Shown one piece after another: positions 9,253 to 18,123 of a DNA stretch of 64,000 nucleotides; the stretch's first letter is position 1, and each line of letters starts with the position of its first letter. The notes beneath the pieces were generated by a model, which saw only the letters and a program-made list of their open reading frames with translations, did not search any database and had not been told where the DNA came from. Origin of the DNA: Bacteroidota bacterium. GTDB lineage: Bacteria > Bacteroidota > Bacteroidia > Chitinophagales > Chitinophagaceae. A program made the position numbers and the translations under genes. The stretch covers positions 248,001-312,000 of the forward strand of contig JAFDXK010000003.1 of NCBI GenBank assembly GCA_018267965.1, in the 5' to 3' direction.

Positions 9253-9615
9253 CTACCTTTTTGAACGTACAGTTCAATCATGCTGGTATTAATTGTTAGG
9301 TAGAAGTGTCCTTATAAGAATATGCGTTTAAAAGGATTAATATTTAACGTAAGGTATACAAATCTTAGTATGCCAAATGTTGTAAAAAAGTTAAAAGCAA
9401 ATATCAAGCCAGATTTTGGTACAATATCCGAAAGCCCAATACGTTGCCGCTTTTATTAACAACGGGTTTCAAATATAGACTAAAATGTTTGAAAAAAGGT
9501 TGGGAAAAGCATTTAAATATAATATAATACCATATGTTTTAACGTCTGAAAAAATGAAAAAAGGCCGGGAAAAATCCCGGCCAAACCTAAAACCAACCTA
9601 TACTTATACCTATTT
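9253..9615. other. 363-base AT-rich spacer between the sigma factor and small secreted protein genes
   Basis: No gene is visible. Both flanking genes point left, so this spacer holds the terminator of the small secreted protein gene (9548-9582) and should hold the promoter of the sigma factor. CAAATATA at 9470-9477 reads TATATTTG on the minus strand, a perfect -7 element, but no TTG lies at the expected distance and the leader would be about 210 bases. The sigma factor may instead use a non-housekeeping promoter. Confidence 0.5.
9548..9582 (-). terminator. Intrinsic terminator of the small secreted protein gene
   Basis: An 8-bp G/C stem (GGCCGGGA at 9563-9570, TCCCGGCC at 9575-9582, loop AAAA). 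On the minus strand it is followed by T-rich sequence, read from the A runs at 9549-9562. It sits 33 bases beyond the stop codon of the leftward gene. Confidence 0.85.
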
Positions 9616-9939
9616 CTACCTGTAATTCCTGTTATTATGTTTCATTCTGTAAATAGTGCGATTAGCATGATTTTGCTCCATAGCAAGAACCCTTCTTTCG
9701 TGCGGTGTGATAATACCATCACGTTTAACAAAGCGCTTATCATGAGCAATTTTAGCTTGTTGCATCCTTACTACTCTTGTTTCATGCCTTGTAAGTTCGC
9801 CACTACGCACTCCTTGTCTTATACGCTCATGCTGGTTTATTTGTCGGTGTGTTACACGCGGCATACGCGATTGTGCCATTGCATTATTAGTCAACACCAC
9901 TGTACTCATTATTGCTATTAAGAATGCTATCCTTTTCAT
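9616..9939 (-). CDS. Small secreted basic protein with an internal duplication
   Basis: A 107-aa protein with a signal peptide ending near NNAMAQ. The mature part is very rich in Arg, His and Gln. It contains two related units: ELTRHETRVVRMQQAKI (about residues 53-69) and IITPHERRVLAMEQNHA (about 76-92), the second preceded by RDG. The DG-ITPHE pattern resembles part of an EF-hand or dockerin-like turn but lacks a full acidic loop. Similar small exported proteins occur in many Bacteroidota, to my recollection without a known function. It has its own terminator and is probably a single-gene unit. Confidence 0.75.
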   Translation of the reverse strand: MKRIAFLIAIMSTVVLTNNAMAQSRMPRVTHRQINQHERIRQGVRSGELTRHETRVVRMQQAKIAHDKRFVKRDGIITPHERRVLAMEQNHANRTIYRMKHNNRNYR

Positions 9940-10021
9940 AGTCTTACTGTTTTGTCAGTATACATAATAGACCTACAATGAATAATATGGTTTAAGCAGA
10001 TGCTGTTAAAGAAAACCTAAC

Positions 10022-10054
10022 AAAAAAGAGAAGCTCCCGATAGAAATCGGGAGC
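10022..10054 (-). terminator. Intrinsic terminator of the dcw cluster after ftsZ
   Basis: A 9-bp stem GCTCCCGAT / ATCGGGAGC (10033-10041 and 10046-10054) with an AGAA loop. On the minus strand it is followed by the T-rich stretch read from 10022-10032. It lies about 40 bases past the ftsZ stop and should end the long leftward transcript. Confidence 0.85.
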
Positions 10055-10092
10055 CTTTACGCAATATGAAATATAACAAAAGAGAGTACTGA

Positions 10093-11826
10093 TTAATCAG
10101 GCTTCTTTCCGTTAAGGAAAGTATTCAGCGTTTGAATGCTTGCCTGGTTTGTGTTTTGTTGCTGGTCATTTACTCCAACGCTATAACCACTATAAAAAGT
10201 ATCAGATGAGGCAACTGTATTATCCATCTTAACATTATTGCGAACATAGGCAGGAACATTTTCTACCTCGTCGTTGCTTTCAGAGCTCTTTACATTAAAG
10301 CTCATGCGACGCAGGCGTTCAGCGCGTTCTTCTAACGCACGCTTTTGTTCTTCAAAGCGTTCGCGCTCTGCAATTTCATCCGCACTCAGCACACGTTCAC
10401 CTATTACTACGGGTTGTGCCTGAGGTTGTGGTTGCTGTTGCACTTGTTGAACAGGTGCAGCAGGCGTTTCATTTTTTACAACCAATTCTAATTCTATTGG
10501 TTTGCTCACCTCTTCTATGGTTTTCTCCTCTATAATATTTGTAACAGAAGCGGGTGTTGCAGCTTGTGGTTCTTCATTTACTTCTAATGTAAATAGTTGC
10601 TTTGGCTCATTATTAACAGGGAATTGCGGCTTAACATCAAACACCGGATATGAAGGTTTTACTTCCGGCATTTCAACCAGGGTTGGCGCCATAGTATCTT
10701 TAGGTGTTTCGCTAACTGGTGTTGCTGGTGCTGTAAAAGATATCGGCGTATGAGTTGCTGTAGTCTTCTCAATACTTTGTACCGGTGCCTGTTGATCACC
10801 CAGAGTCACAAATACTTTAGCGGGTTCATTCTTTTTCATCATAGCCTCCATATCCAATTCTTTATGATTGAAACCGGTAGCTATTACCGTTACTGCAATC
10901 TTATCGCCAAGATTAGGATCATGGCCCATACCGAGGATTACATCACAGTTATCACCTGCTTGCTCCTGAACATAAGCCTGTATTACTTCAGCTTCATCCA
11001 TTGTGTGTTCGTGTTCGCCTGCAGCAGATGTAATATTTAAGAGTATCCATTTAGCACCCCTGATATCGCTATCATTAAGTAATGGTGAATTGAGTGCATT
11101 CTCAACCGCATGCAGTGCTCTTTGTTCACCGGATTCAGACGCACTGCCTAGTATAGCCACACCGCCATTCTTCATTACCGTGCAAACGTCAGCAAAGTCA
11201 ACATTTATTTGTCCTGTGCTAGTGATTACATCTGTTATACATTTTGCAGCAGTTGCCAACACATCATCAGCTTTTGCAAAAGCCTGCGTGAAAGGCAGAT
11301 TACCAAATTGCTGACGGAGTTTATCATTTGATATGATGAGAATAGTGTCAACATGCTCACGCATACGGTCTATACCTTCTTGTGCCTGTTTCATGCGTTT
11401 ACGTCCTTCGTAAGTGAAAGGAGTTGTAACGATACCAACAGTCAGTATACCTAACTCACGACAAATCTTAGCTAAAACCGGAGCACCACCTGTACCGGTA
11501 CCACCACCCATACCGGCAGTGATGAATGCCATACGGGTATTTACTTTCAGTATCTTGGAAATATCCTCCATACTTTCTTCACTGGCTTGTTTACCAATCT
11601 CAGGATTAGCGCCTGCACCCAAACCTTGTGTAAGGTGCGGGCCTAATTGTATCTTATTGATAACAGGACTAAGTGTGAGCGCCTGAGAGTCTGTATTGCA
11701 GACTACAAAATCTACACCATCTATTCCTAAATTATACATGTAGTTAACGGCATTGCTACCACCGCCTCCTACTCCTATAACTTTCAGGATAGAAGATTGA
11801 TTTTTGGGAATTTCAAAATGTATCAT
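10093..11826 (-). CDS. ftsZ: Cell division protein FtsZ
   Basis: Tubulin-like GTPase that polymerises into the Z ring at midcell. The GTPase domain (about residues 10-320) has GVGGGGSNAVNYM, the tubulin signature GGGTGTGGAPV and the synergy-loop line NVDFADVCTVMKNGG. The protein is long (577 aa against about 380 in E. coli) because of a Pro/Gln/Glu-rich linker at about residues 335-490. The conserved partner-binding peptide appears as ENVPAYVRNNVK near residue 520, not at the very end: about 45 residues follow, ending in QTLNTFLNGKKPD. Flavobacterial FtsZ proteins I recall have a comparable tail. Last gene of the cluster, 60 bases after ftsA. Confidence 0.97.
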   Translation of the reverse strand: MIHFEIPKNQSSILKVIGVGGGGSNAVNYMYNLGIDGVDFVVCNTDSQALTLSPVINKIQLGPHLTQGLGAGANPEIGKQASEESMEDISKILKVNTRMAFITAGMGGGTGTGGAPVLAKICRELGILTVGIVTTPFTYEGRKRMKQAQEGIDRMREHVDTILIISNDKLRQQFGNLPFTQAFAKADDVLATAAKCITDVITSTGQINVDFADVCTVMKNGGVAILGSASESGEQRALHAVENALNSPLLNDSDIRGAKWILLNITSAAGEHEHTMDEAEVIQAYVQEQAGDNCDVILGMGHDPNLGDKIAVTVIATGFNHKELDMEAMMKKNEPAKVFVTLGDQQAPVQSIEKTTATHTPISFTAPATPVSETPKDTMAPTLVEMPEVKPSYPVFDVKPQFPVNNEPKQLFTLEVNEEPQAATPASVTNIIEEKTIEEVSKPIELELVVKNETPAAPVQQVQQQPQPQAQPVVIGERVLSADEIAERERFEEQKRALEERAERLRRMSFNVKSSESNDEVENVPAYVRNNVKMDNTVASSDTFYSGYSVGVNDQQQNTNQASIQTLNTFLNGKKPD

Positions 11827-11886
11827 ACGATGTGTTTTTGTTTGGGTTAGTAATTACAGTTGTGATTATGTTTAGTTGTAATGTTT

Positions 11887-13290
11887 TTAATTGATTTCTT
11901 CATCTTCTACTTCTTCAAAGAACTTCATAAACTTTCCTTTCAGTCCATCGAATAGCTTTTTGAAATTCTCTGTACGCTTTACATTCTTGTTCCTTACTTT
12001 TTCCTCTTCTTCTTCATTTATTTCTACTTGTTGTTCCTGCTGCACTATTGCCATTGCTTCTTTTACTTCTTCCTTTGACAAGTGAATGATATTACCACCT
12101 TCGCCAACAAAGCGTAAACGGCCATTTTCAAAGTCGTGATAACCGCGAAGTATTAAACCTATGCAAGTTGAGTACATGGGATTCATCAATGCATCAGTAT
12201 GACTACCTGCAAGATGTTCGTTAGGATAACCTATACGTGCGCCCATACCTGTTACATATTCTGTAAGTTGTATGAGATGTTTTAACTGAGCACCACCACC
12301 TGTGAGAATGATACCGCCATACAGCCTTTTATCGAGGTCAATTTGTTTAAGGTGATATACTACGTAATCCAGTATCTCGTGCATACGAGCCTGGATAATG
12401 TTAGCAAGATTCTTTACAGATATTTCTTTAGGTGGCAATCCACGCAAACCAGGAATGGTAATGTATGCGTTTGCATTAGCTTCATCAGCCAAAGCCATAC
12501 CGAACTGCACTTTCATTTGTTCTGCCTGTGCTCGTAATACACCTAAACCACCACGAATATCATTGGTGATATTAACACCCGCATAAGGTATTACAGCTGT
12601 ATGCTTCAATATACCATCATAGAATACAGCCATATCAGTAGTACCGCCACCGATATCAACTATTGCGACACCAGCTTCCAAATCTTCTTCATTCATTACC
12701 GCTGCTGCAGATGCTAAAGGCTGCAATACCAGGTCGCGGGTATTAAGGTGTGCCCTATCCACACAACGCTTGATATTTCGTATGGCATTACGGTCACCTG
12801 TTATGATATGGAAGTTGGCGCCAATCTTCACGCCACTCATACCAATCGGGTCAACAACACTCGGTGTATTATCTACCGTGAATTCCTGCGGAACGATATC
12901 AATGATCTGGTCGCCTGCAGGTATGTATGTTTTATATTGATCGCGTACAAGCAATTCAATATCGTCTTTATTAATTTCCTCTTCAACACGAGTACGAACC
13001 CTGTCGCCACGTGTCTGAAGGCTTTTGATGTGTTGCCCGGCAATGCCCACATACACCTCCTTGATTTCAAGCTGCGGGTTAGATGCTAAACATTTTTCAA
13101 TGGCCTGTTCGATAGAACGGATACATTGCTCAATGTTCATTACCACGCCATGGCTTACACCTTGCGATTCTGATTTGCCAATGCCGAGTATCTCTAATTT
13201 TCCAAACTCATTTTTGCGTCCTGCGATGGCTACTACTTTCGTAGTGCCTATATCGAGGCCCACAATGATTGGTTGTTCTCTTTTACTCAT
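11887..13290 (-). CDS. ftsA: Cell division protein FtsA
   Basis: Actin-like ATPase that tethers FtsZ filaments to the inner membrane and recruits later division proteins. Nucleotide-binding motifs are visible: VGLDIGTTKVVAIAG at the N-terminus, VDIGGGTTDMAVF near residue 217 and LTGGGAQLKHL near residue 330. The C-terminal part is charged (NEEEEEKVRNKN) and ends with an amphipathic stretch, LFDGLKGKFMKFFEEV, suitable for membrane attachment. The length of 467 aa exceeds E. coli FtsA (420) mainly in this tail. Located between ftsQ (27 bases upstream) and ftsZ. Confidence 0.96.
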   Translation of the reverse strand: MSKREQPIIVGLDIGTTKVVAIAGRKNEFGKLEILGIGKSESQGVSHGVVMNIEQCIRSIEQAIEKCLASNPQLEIKEVYVGIAGQHIKSLQTRGDRVRTRVEEEINKDDIELLVRDQYKTYIPAGDQIIDIVPQEFTVDNTPSVVDPIGMSGVKIGANFHIITGDRNAIRNIKRCVDRAHLNTRDLVLQPLASAAAVMNEEDLEAGVAIVDIGGGTTDMAVFYDGILKHTAVIPYAGVNITNDIRGGLGVLRAQAEQMKVQFGMALADEANANAYITIPGLRGLPPKEISVKNLANIIQARMHEILDYVVYHLKQIDLDKRLYGGIILTGGGAQLKHLIQLTEYVTGMGARIGYPNEHLAGSHTDALMNPMYSTCIGLILRGYHDFENGRLRFVGEGGNIIHLSKEEVKEAMAIVQQEQQVEINEEEEEKVRNKNVKRTENFKKLFDGLKGKFMKFFEEVEDEEIN

Positions 13291-13317
13291 ATTGCGTTGT
13301 ATTTAAGTGTTATATTT

Positions 13318-14451
13318 TTAGTGTGATTGATACAAGTATTTCGGTTTTGGTTCTTCTTTCTTATCCTGTTGTTTTTTTACGGTCTTTGGTTTTGCTATTT
13401 CCTTTTTAGCAGCAGGCTTAACAACAGGTTTAATAATCTTTGGTGGTGGCTTAGCTGGTGCAATAATCTTCGTATCTTTTTTTATTGGCACTACAGGCGT
13501 TGGTTTGGGTTGTGGCTGCATAGCTTGAGCAGGTTTAACAACAGGCTTTGCAGAAGCCACCACAGCAGTAGAAGAAGGCTTTAAGGCCACAGAGTCCGCA
13601 TCAGGCATATCATTACCTATGATACTCTTCACCCAATTCATATTACTTAGTGCCTGGTCTATAGGAGCCTTCCACGGCAATGCAGGTGATGCCACAACTT
13701 GTCCTGCATAACGGGCATCAATCACTTCATATTTATCCCAGCCGATGCGGTTCAATACTTTTTTATAGAATGCAAAAAGGTTATCAAATTTTTCGCTAAG
13801 TCTTGATGTGTCACCAATCAATATTTTCTGGTTGCCTAATACAGGTACAATTTCAAATGTATGGTCATCTGTAAATATCACCTGTGATACCTGCGCACTC
13901 CAGAAACTATCGTGTTCTATATACTTCACCACTGCAACTATTTGTGCTTTCAATGCATTTCCTGCACTATCATCTTTCATCAATGGCACATTAGTTACGG
14001 CGGTAGTATAATGGATATACCTGTCTGACAAAGGCATTGCTTTCAAAGTATGATCCAGATAGTAGCTATTACCGGCCTGGTCAAACAATCTGGCAACAGG
14101 TATCCGTTGCGTAACATTAATATGCACTATTTTATCATTGCCAACATACACCTGAGAAGATGCCACCCATGGGTTTGCAGCCACCAGTGTCTCTATCTGG
14201 TGTGCATTCAATTTGCCTATCGTCATTTTATTGACATCTACATGCTTATCTGAAGCCAGCATAGCTTTCAACTGGTCTTTGTCAATAAACTTGTATTTCT
14301 CATTACGTATCACAATGTCAATACCTTTTATTTTTTCAATATCCTGTAAACGTGCAGCACTCAACAACGCTACTATGCATGTCACAGTCATCACCAGTGT
14401 AACTGTTGCCTGCAAAATTCTGCGCCATGATATTTTACGTTTGCCTTCCAC
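13318..14451 (-). CDS. ftsQ: Cell division protein FtsQ/DivIB with long basic proline-rich tail
   Basis: Bitopic divisome protein linking early and late division proteins. One membrane segment (about residues 12-30) is followed by a POTRA-like region (IDIVIRNEKYKFIDKDQLKAML) and a beta domain that ends near WDKYEVIDARYAGQVVASP. The identification rests on this fold plus its place between murC and ftsA. After about residue 284 comes a tail of roughly 90 residues made almost only of Lys, Pro, Ala, Val and Gln (for example KPAKPPPKIIKPVVKP-like runs). By topology it lies in the periplasm. The start codon overlaps the last base of murC. Confidence 0.88.
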   Translation of the reverse strand: MEGKRKISWRRILQATVTLVMTVTCIVALLSAARLQDIEKIKGIDIVIRNEKYKFIDKDQLKAMLASDKHVDVNKMTIGKLNAHQIETLVAANPWVASSQVYVGNDKIVHINVTQRIPVARLFDQAGNSYYLDHTLKAMPLSDRYIHYTTAVTNVPLMKDDSAGNALKAQIVAVVKYIEHDSFWSAQVSQVIFTDDHTFEIVPVLGNQKILIGDTSRLSEKFDNLFAFYKKVLNRIGWDKYEVIDARYAGQVVASPALPWKAPIDQALSNMNWVKSIIGNDMPDADSVALKPSSTAVVASAKPVVKPAQAMQPQPKPTPVVPIKKDTKIIAPAKPPPKIIKPVVKPAAKKEIAKPKTVKKQQDKKEEPKPKYLYQSH

Positions 14452-15809
14452 TATTTTCTTTCCAATATTTCTTTAATAGGGTTTACCAATTTATCTATAT
14501 CACCGGCTCCTGCTGTAATTAATAGCTCCAGCGGTGCTGTTTCAACATACTTCAATAAGCCTTCCTTTGACAGGATAGTATGTGCTCCATTGCTCATTCT
14601 ATCTGCAATCATTTGCGAGGTTATGCCTTCAATAGGCAATTCGCGGGCAGGGTAGATATCTAACAAAATCACTTCGTCAGCCATATCTAAACTATGCGCA
14701 AAGCCATCAGCTAAATCACGCGTACGCGTGAAGAGGTGTGGTTGAAATGCGACAACACATTTACGACCTGCAAACAATCGCTTAGCACTTTGTATCAGTG
14801 CTGCCAATTCTTCAGGGTGGTGCGCATAATCATCTATATACACCACCCTGTCATTCTTAACTATATATTCAAAACGGCGTTTTATTCCTTTAAACCCTGT
14901 AAGGGCTTCTTTCACTTTAGCAGCGTCAATTTTCAACAGTTGTGCAACTGTTATAGCTACTACGGCATTTTCCACATTATGCATTCCACCTATTGGTAAG
15001 TGCAAATTTGTGATACTCCATTTATCAGCCATTACATCAAAAATGTAACCTCCGTCTTTTTGCGTAATGTTGGCTGCATATACATCAGCGGCATCATTTT
15101 GCAAGCTGTATGTAATAGTGTTGGCTGCTTTTAAATCTTTTGCCCTGTGCAAGCCATGTTTTGCGATAAGGGTTCCGCCTTCTTTGATATTATGTGTGTA
15201 TTCAATAAAGGCTTCTTCCATTTGCTCTACAGTACCGTAAATATCCAAGTGGTCGGCATCCATAGCAGTAAGCACAGCTATATCCGGGTGTAATTTCAGG
15301 AAACTCCTGTCATATTCATCTGCCTCAATTACTGCAGTTTCATTTGCACTACTCCAATAATTACTATCATAGTTTACAGATATTCCACCCAGGAAAGCAT
15401 TACATCCGTATCCGGTTTCTTTCAACAAATATGCAATCATGGTAGATATGGTGGTCTTACCGTGCGTGCCTGCAACAGTAATTGCCAAGAGCGCATCTGT
15501 TATCCATTGCAATACATCGCTGCGTTTATAAACAGGGTAATTATTATCTCTGAACCAATTTAATTCTTTGTGCTCTTTTGGGATAGCAGGCGTATACACA
15601 ACCAGTTCTGCATCTTTATCAGCAAGAGTAATATCATCAGCATAATGAACACTGATACCTTCTGAAACAAGTTTTTTTGTCAAATCGGTTTCAGTACGGT
15701 CGTAACCACTTACTACGGTTCCCTGTTGATGGAAGAACCTTGCAAGTGCGCTCATACCGATTCCACCGATACCTACAAAATAAACCCGTTTCAAATCTCT
15801 TACGTTCAT
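14451..15809 (-). CDS. murC: UDP-N-acetylmuramate--L-alanine ligase MurC
   Basis: Cytoplasmic ATP-dependent ligase that adds L-alanine to UDP-MurNAc, the first step of stem-peptide synthesis. The N-terminal Rossmann-like loop is VYFVGIGGIGMSALARF, the ATP-binding loop is VAGTHGKTTISTM near residue 113, and the central domain has EADEYDRSFL and DADHLDIYG. The 452-aa length is usual. Lies 3 bases after murG and shares one base with ftsQ, so it is translated as part of the dcw operon. Confidence 0.97.
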   Translation of the reverse strand: MNVRDLKRVYFVGIGGIGMSALARFFHQQGTVVSGYDRTETDLTKKLVSEGISVHYADDITLADKDAELVVYTPAIPKEHKELNWFRDNNYPVYKRSDVLQWITDALLAITVAGTHGKTTISTMIAYLLKETGYGCNAFLGGISVNYDSNYWSSANETAVIEADEYDRSFLKLHPDIAVLTAMDADHLDIYGTVEQMEEAFIEYTHNIKEGGTLIAKHGLHRAKDLKAANTITYSLQNDAADVYAANITQKDGGYIFDVMADKWSITNLHLPIGGMHNVENAVVAITVAQLLKIDAAKVKEALTGFKGIKRRFEYIVKNDRVVYIDDYAHHPEELAALIQSAKRLFAGRKCVVAFQPHLFTRTRDLADGFAHSLDMADEVILLDIYPARELPIEGITSQMIADRMSNGAHTILSKEGLLKYVETAPLELLITAGAGDIDKLVNPIKEILERK

Positions 15810-15812
15810 TAC

Positions 15813-16910
15813 TTAATTACTTGCTATCTCAAATATTTTTTCAGCTATTCTTTTATCTGCGTCTTTTATTGCTAAACTCTTCAAGCTATTAGTCATGATA
15901 TCCTGCATTGCAGTATCATGTAATAAGGTTTTGAGTTTTTTAATCAATTCTGTTTTTGCATCTGCATCTTTTACTACCAATGCCGCATTGTGTTCTGCCA
16001 AAGCCATAGCGTTGCTCGTTTGATGGTCTTCAGCAGCAAAAGGGTATGGAACAAATATCACCGGCTTAGCAACGATGCATAATTCGGCAATTGCCAAGGC
16101 ACCTGCCCTTGATATCACTACATCGGCAGCTGCATAAGCGTAATCCATATCTTTTATGAACTCATACACTTCTACATCGTCAAAAGAAGCAGCCTTATTT
16201 CGTGCAGTTTCGTAGTATGGTTTGCCAGTTTGCCATAACAACTGCACTCCTTCTCCCAATATCGTTTCCAGGTTATTATCTATGGCCTCGTTGATGGATT
16301 TGGCACCAAGACTACCACCGACAATCAGTATCGTTCTTTTATTTTCTTTTAATCCGAATTTGGCAAGCCCTTCCTGCTTTGTGATATGTGAGTTGGATAT
16401 CTTTTCGCGAACAGGGTTACCAGATAATATCAATTTACTCTTAGGGAAAAACTTATCCATTTTTTCATAGGCTACACAAATAGCTTTAGCCCTTCTGCCC
16501 AGTAGTTTATTGCTTTTACCAGCGTAAGAGTTTTGCTCTTGTATCAATGTCGGTATACCCATACCCTGCGCAGCATTCAATACCGGGAAACTGGCATAAC
16601 CACCTACGCCTACGACAGCGTTTGGTTTGAATTCCCTGAGTATTGATTTTGCCTTCATGTTACTTTTAAAAATCTTAATTGGCAGCCACAGATTCTTCAG
16701 CATGTTGCTCCTGTTAAAACCCGCTATATCCAATCCTATTATCTCAAATCCCTCCTGCGGCACTTTTTCCATTTCCATTTTTCCCAATGCGCCAACAAAC
16801 AACAATTGTGTGCCCGGTTTTAGTTTCTGCAACGCATGGCCAATAGCTACCGCAGGGAAGATATGCCCTCCCGTTCCGCCACCTGCTATTATGACACGCA
16901 TATTGCTCAT
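15813..16910 (-). CDS. murG: Undecaprenyl-diphospho-muramoylpentapeptide N-acetylglucosaminyltransferase MurG
   Basis: Peripheral inner-membrane GT-B enzyme that adds GlcNAc to lipid I to make lipid II. The N-terminal loop IIAGGGTGGHIFPAVAI is diagnostic. Further family segments are VGVGGYASFPVL, TLIQEQNSYAGKSNKLL and, in the donor domain, ISRAGALAIAEL and PYPFAAEDHQTSNA. Length 365 aa. The ATG at 16910 overlaps the ftsW stop by 4 bases; an internal ATG three codons later is possible. Confidence 0.97.
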   Translation of the reverse strand: MSNMRVIIAGGGTGGHIFPAVAIGHALQKLKPGTQLLFVGALGKMEMEKVPQEGFEIIGLDIAGFNRSNMLKNLWLPIKIFKSNMKAKSILREFKPNAVVGVGGYASFPVLNAAQGMGIPTLIQEQNSYAGKSNKLLGRRAKAICVAYEKMDKFFPKSKLILSGNPVREKISNSHITKQEGLAKFGLKENKRTILIVGGSLGAKSINEAIDNNLETILGEGVQLLWQTGKPYYETARNKAASFDDVEVYEFIKDMDYAYAAADVVISRAGALAIAELCIVAKPVIFVPYPFAAEDHQTSNAMALAEHNAALVVKDADAKTELIKKLKTLLHDTAMQDIMTNSLKSLAIKDADKRIAEKIFEIASN

Positions 16911-18103
16911 GCCGTTGCTAATTTTGTTTTAGTGTTTGGTTCTTCTTTTGTTGCTTTTGTTTTTCCTTCATTCTCATCCACATACCTGCTCACACTCAGT
17001 ATCACACCTATAGCTATACTTGTAAACCATATTGACGAGCCACCCATACTTACCAACGGAAGCGTTAACCCGGTAACCGGCACCAGATGTACATTCACAG
17101 CCATGTTCAGCATCGCCTGAAAAACGAGCGTAATACTTAATCCGACCGCCAGAAATGCCCCAAATGCATAAGGGCATCGCCTGAAAATCAGAATACTTCT
17201 CCAGAGGAATAGCAGATATAAGAACATTAACACTGCTCCGCCAATCAAACCATACTCTTCTATTATTATTGAGTAAATGAAATCTGAATACGGGTGTGGC
17301 AAGAAGTTGCGTTGCAAACTTTTGCCCGGGCCTCGTCCTGTAATGCCACCATTAGCAATAGCAATTTTTGCCTGCTGTACCTGGTATACGTCTTCTTTCT
17401 TTTTTGTTTTACCATCACTTTTACCGGCAAAGTCATTGATGCGTTGTTCCCAAGTAGATGCACGACCGAAGTGGAACATTTTAGAAGCAGTGAACAACAA
17501 TGCCAATCCTATGATACCCATAAATGCCAGCAACATGATATGCTTTACCTGCACTCTGCCAATAAAGAACAGTATGCAGCAAGTGAATCCCAACATGAGC
17601 GCAGTTGACAAGTTAGCAGGGGCAATCAGTGCGCAGGTACAAATCACAGGAACTAATACGGGAATAAAACCTTTACGCCAATCTTTAATAACAGATTGCT
17701 TCACACTCAATACGCGTGCTAAAAACATGAACAATGCAAGTTTTGCTAGGTCTGATGTTTGAAAAGTAACATTGATAACCGGGAGGCGTATCCAACGAGA
17801 ACCTTCGTTTAATGTCGCTCCGAAGAACAGTGTATATAATAATAACGGCAAACTGATGATGTAGAGCAATATAGCTATGCGAGCAAATTTGGTATAGTTT
17901 ACTTTGTGCACCCAATAAATGATGAGCAATCCTAAACCTAATACCAATATTTGTTTGAGAAGGTAATAGTTTGAGTTTTTATCCATTCTATACGCCAGCG
18001 AACCAGTAGAACTATAAACAGCAAGCAAGCTTATGAAAGATAGCACGAGCACTACCCCCCATATTACCTGGTCTCCTTTAGTTCGTTTTAATAATTGGTT
18101 CAT
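16907..18103 (-). CDS. ftsW: SEDS peptidoglycan glycosyltransferase FtsW
   Basis: Polytopic inner-membrane protein of 398 aa that polymerises lipid II during septation with the partner transpeptidase FtsI. About ten membrane segments are visible. SEDS signatures include SRWIRLPVINVTFQTSDLAKL, GKSLQRNFLPHPYSDFIYS, IIIEEYGLIGG and the C-terminal LVSMGGSSIWFT. The charged C-terminus (DENEGKTKATKEEPNTK) is cytoplasmic. Its position between murD and murG identifies it as FtsW rather than RodA. Overlaps murG by 4 bases; murD ends 20 bases upstream. Confidence 0.96.
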   Translation of the reverse strand: MNQLLKRTKGDQVIWGVVLVLSFISLLAVYSSTGSLAYRMDKNSNYYLLKQILVLGLGLLIIYWVHKVNYTKFARIAILLYIISLPLLLYTLFFGATLNEGSRWIRLPVINVTFQTSDLAKLALFMFLARVLSVKQSVIKDWRKGFIPVLVPVICTCALIAPANLSTALMLGFTCCILFFIGRVQVKHIMLLAFMGIIGLALLFTASKMFHFGRASTWEQRINDFAGKSDGKTKKKEDVYQVQQAKIAIANGGITGRGPGKSLQRNFLPHPYSDFIYSIIIEEYGLIGGAVLMFLYLLFLWRSILIFRRCPYAFGAFLAVGLSITLVFQAMLNMAVNVHLVPVTGLTLPLVSMGGSSIWFTSIAIGVILSVSRYVDENEGKTKATKEEPNTKTKLATA

Positions 18104-18123
18104 TAGCTTTGATTCAATTTTTA

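Noticed and set aside
13327-13584. Open frame of 85 codons rich in Trp, Phe and Leu, antisense to the ftsQ tail
   Set aside because: It is the complement of the Lys/Pro-rich low-complexity tail; the odd composition follows from that, and no start signal supports it.
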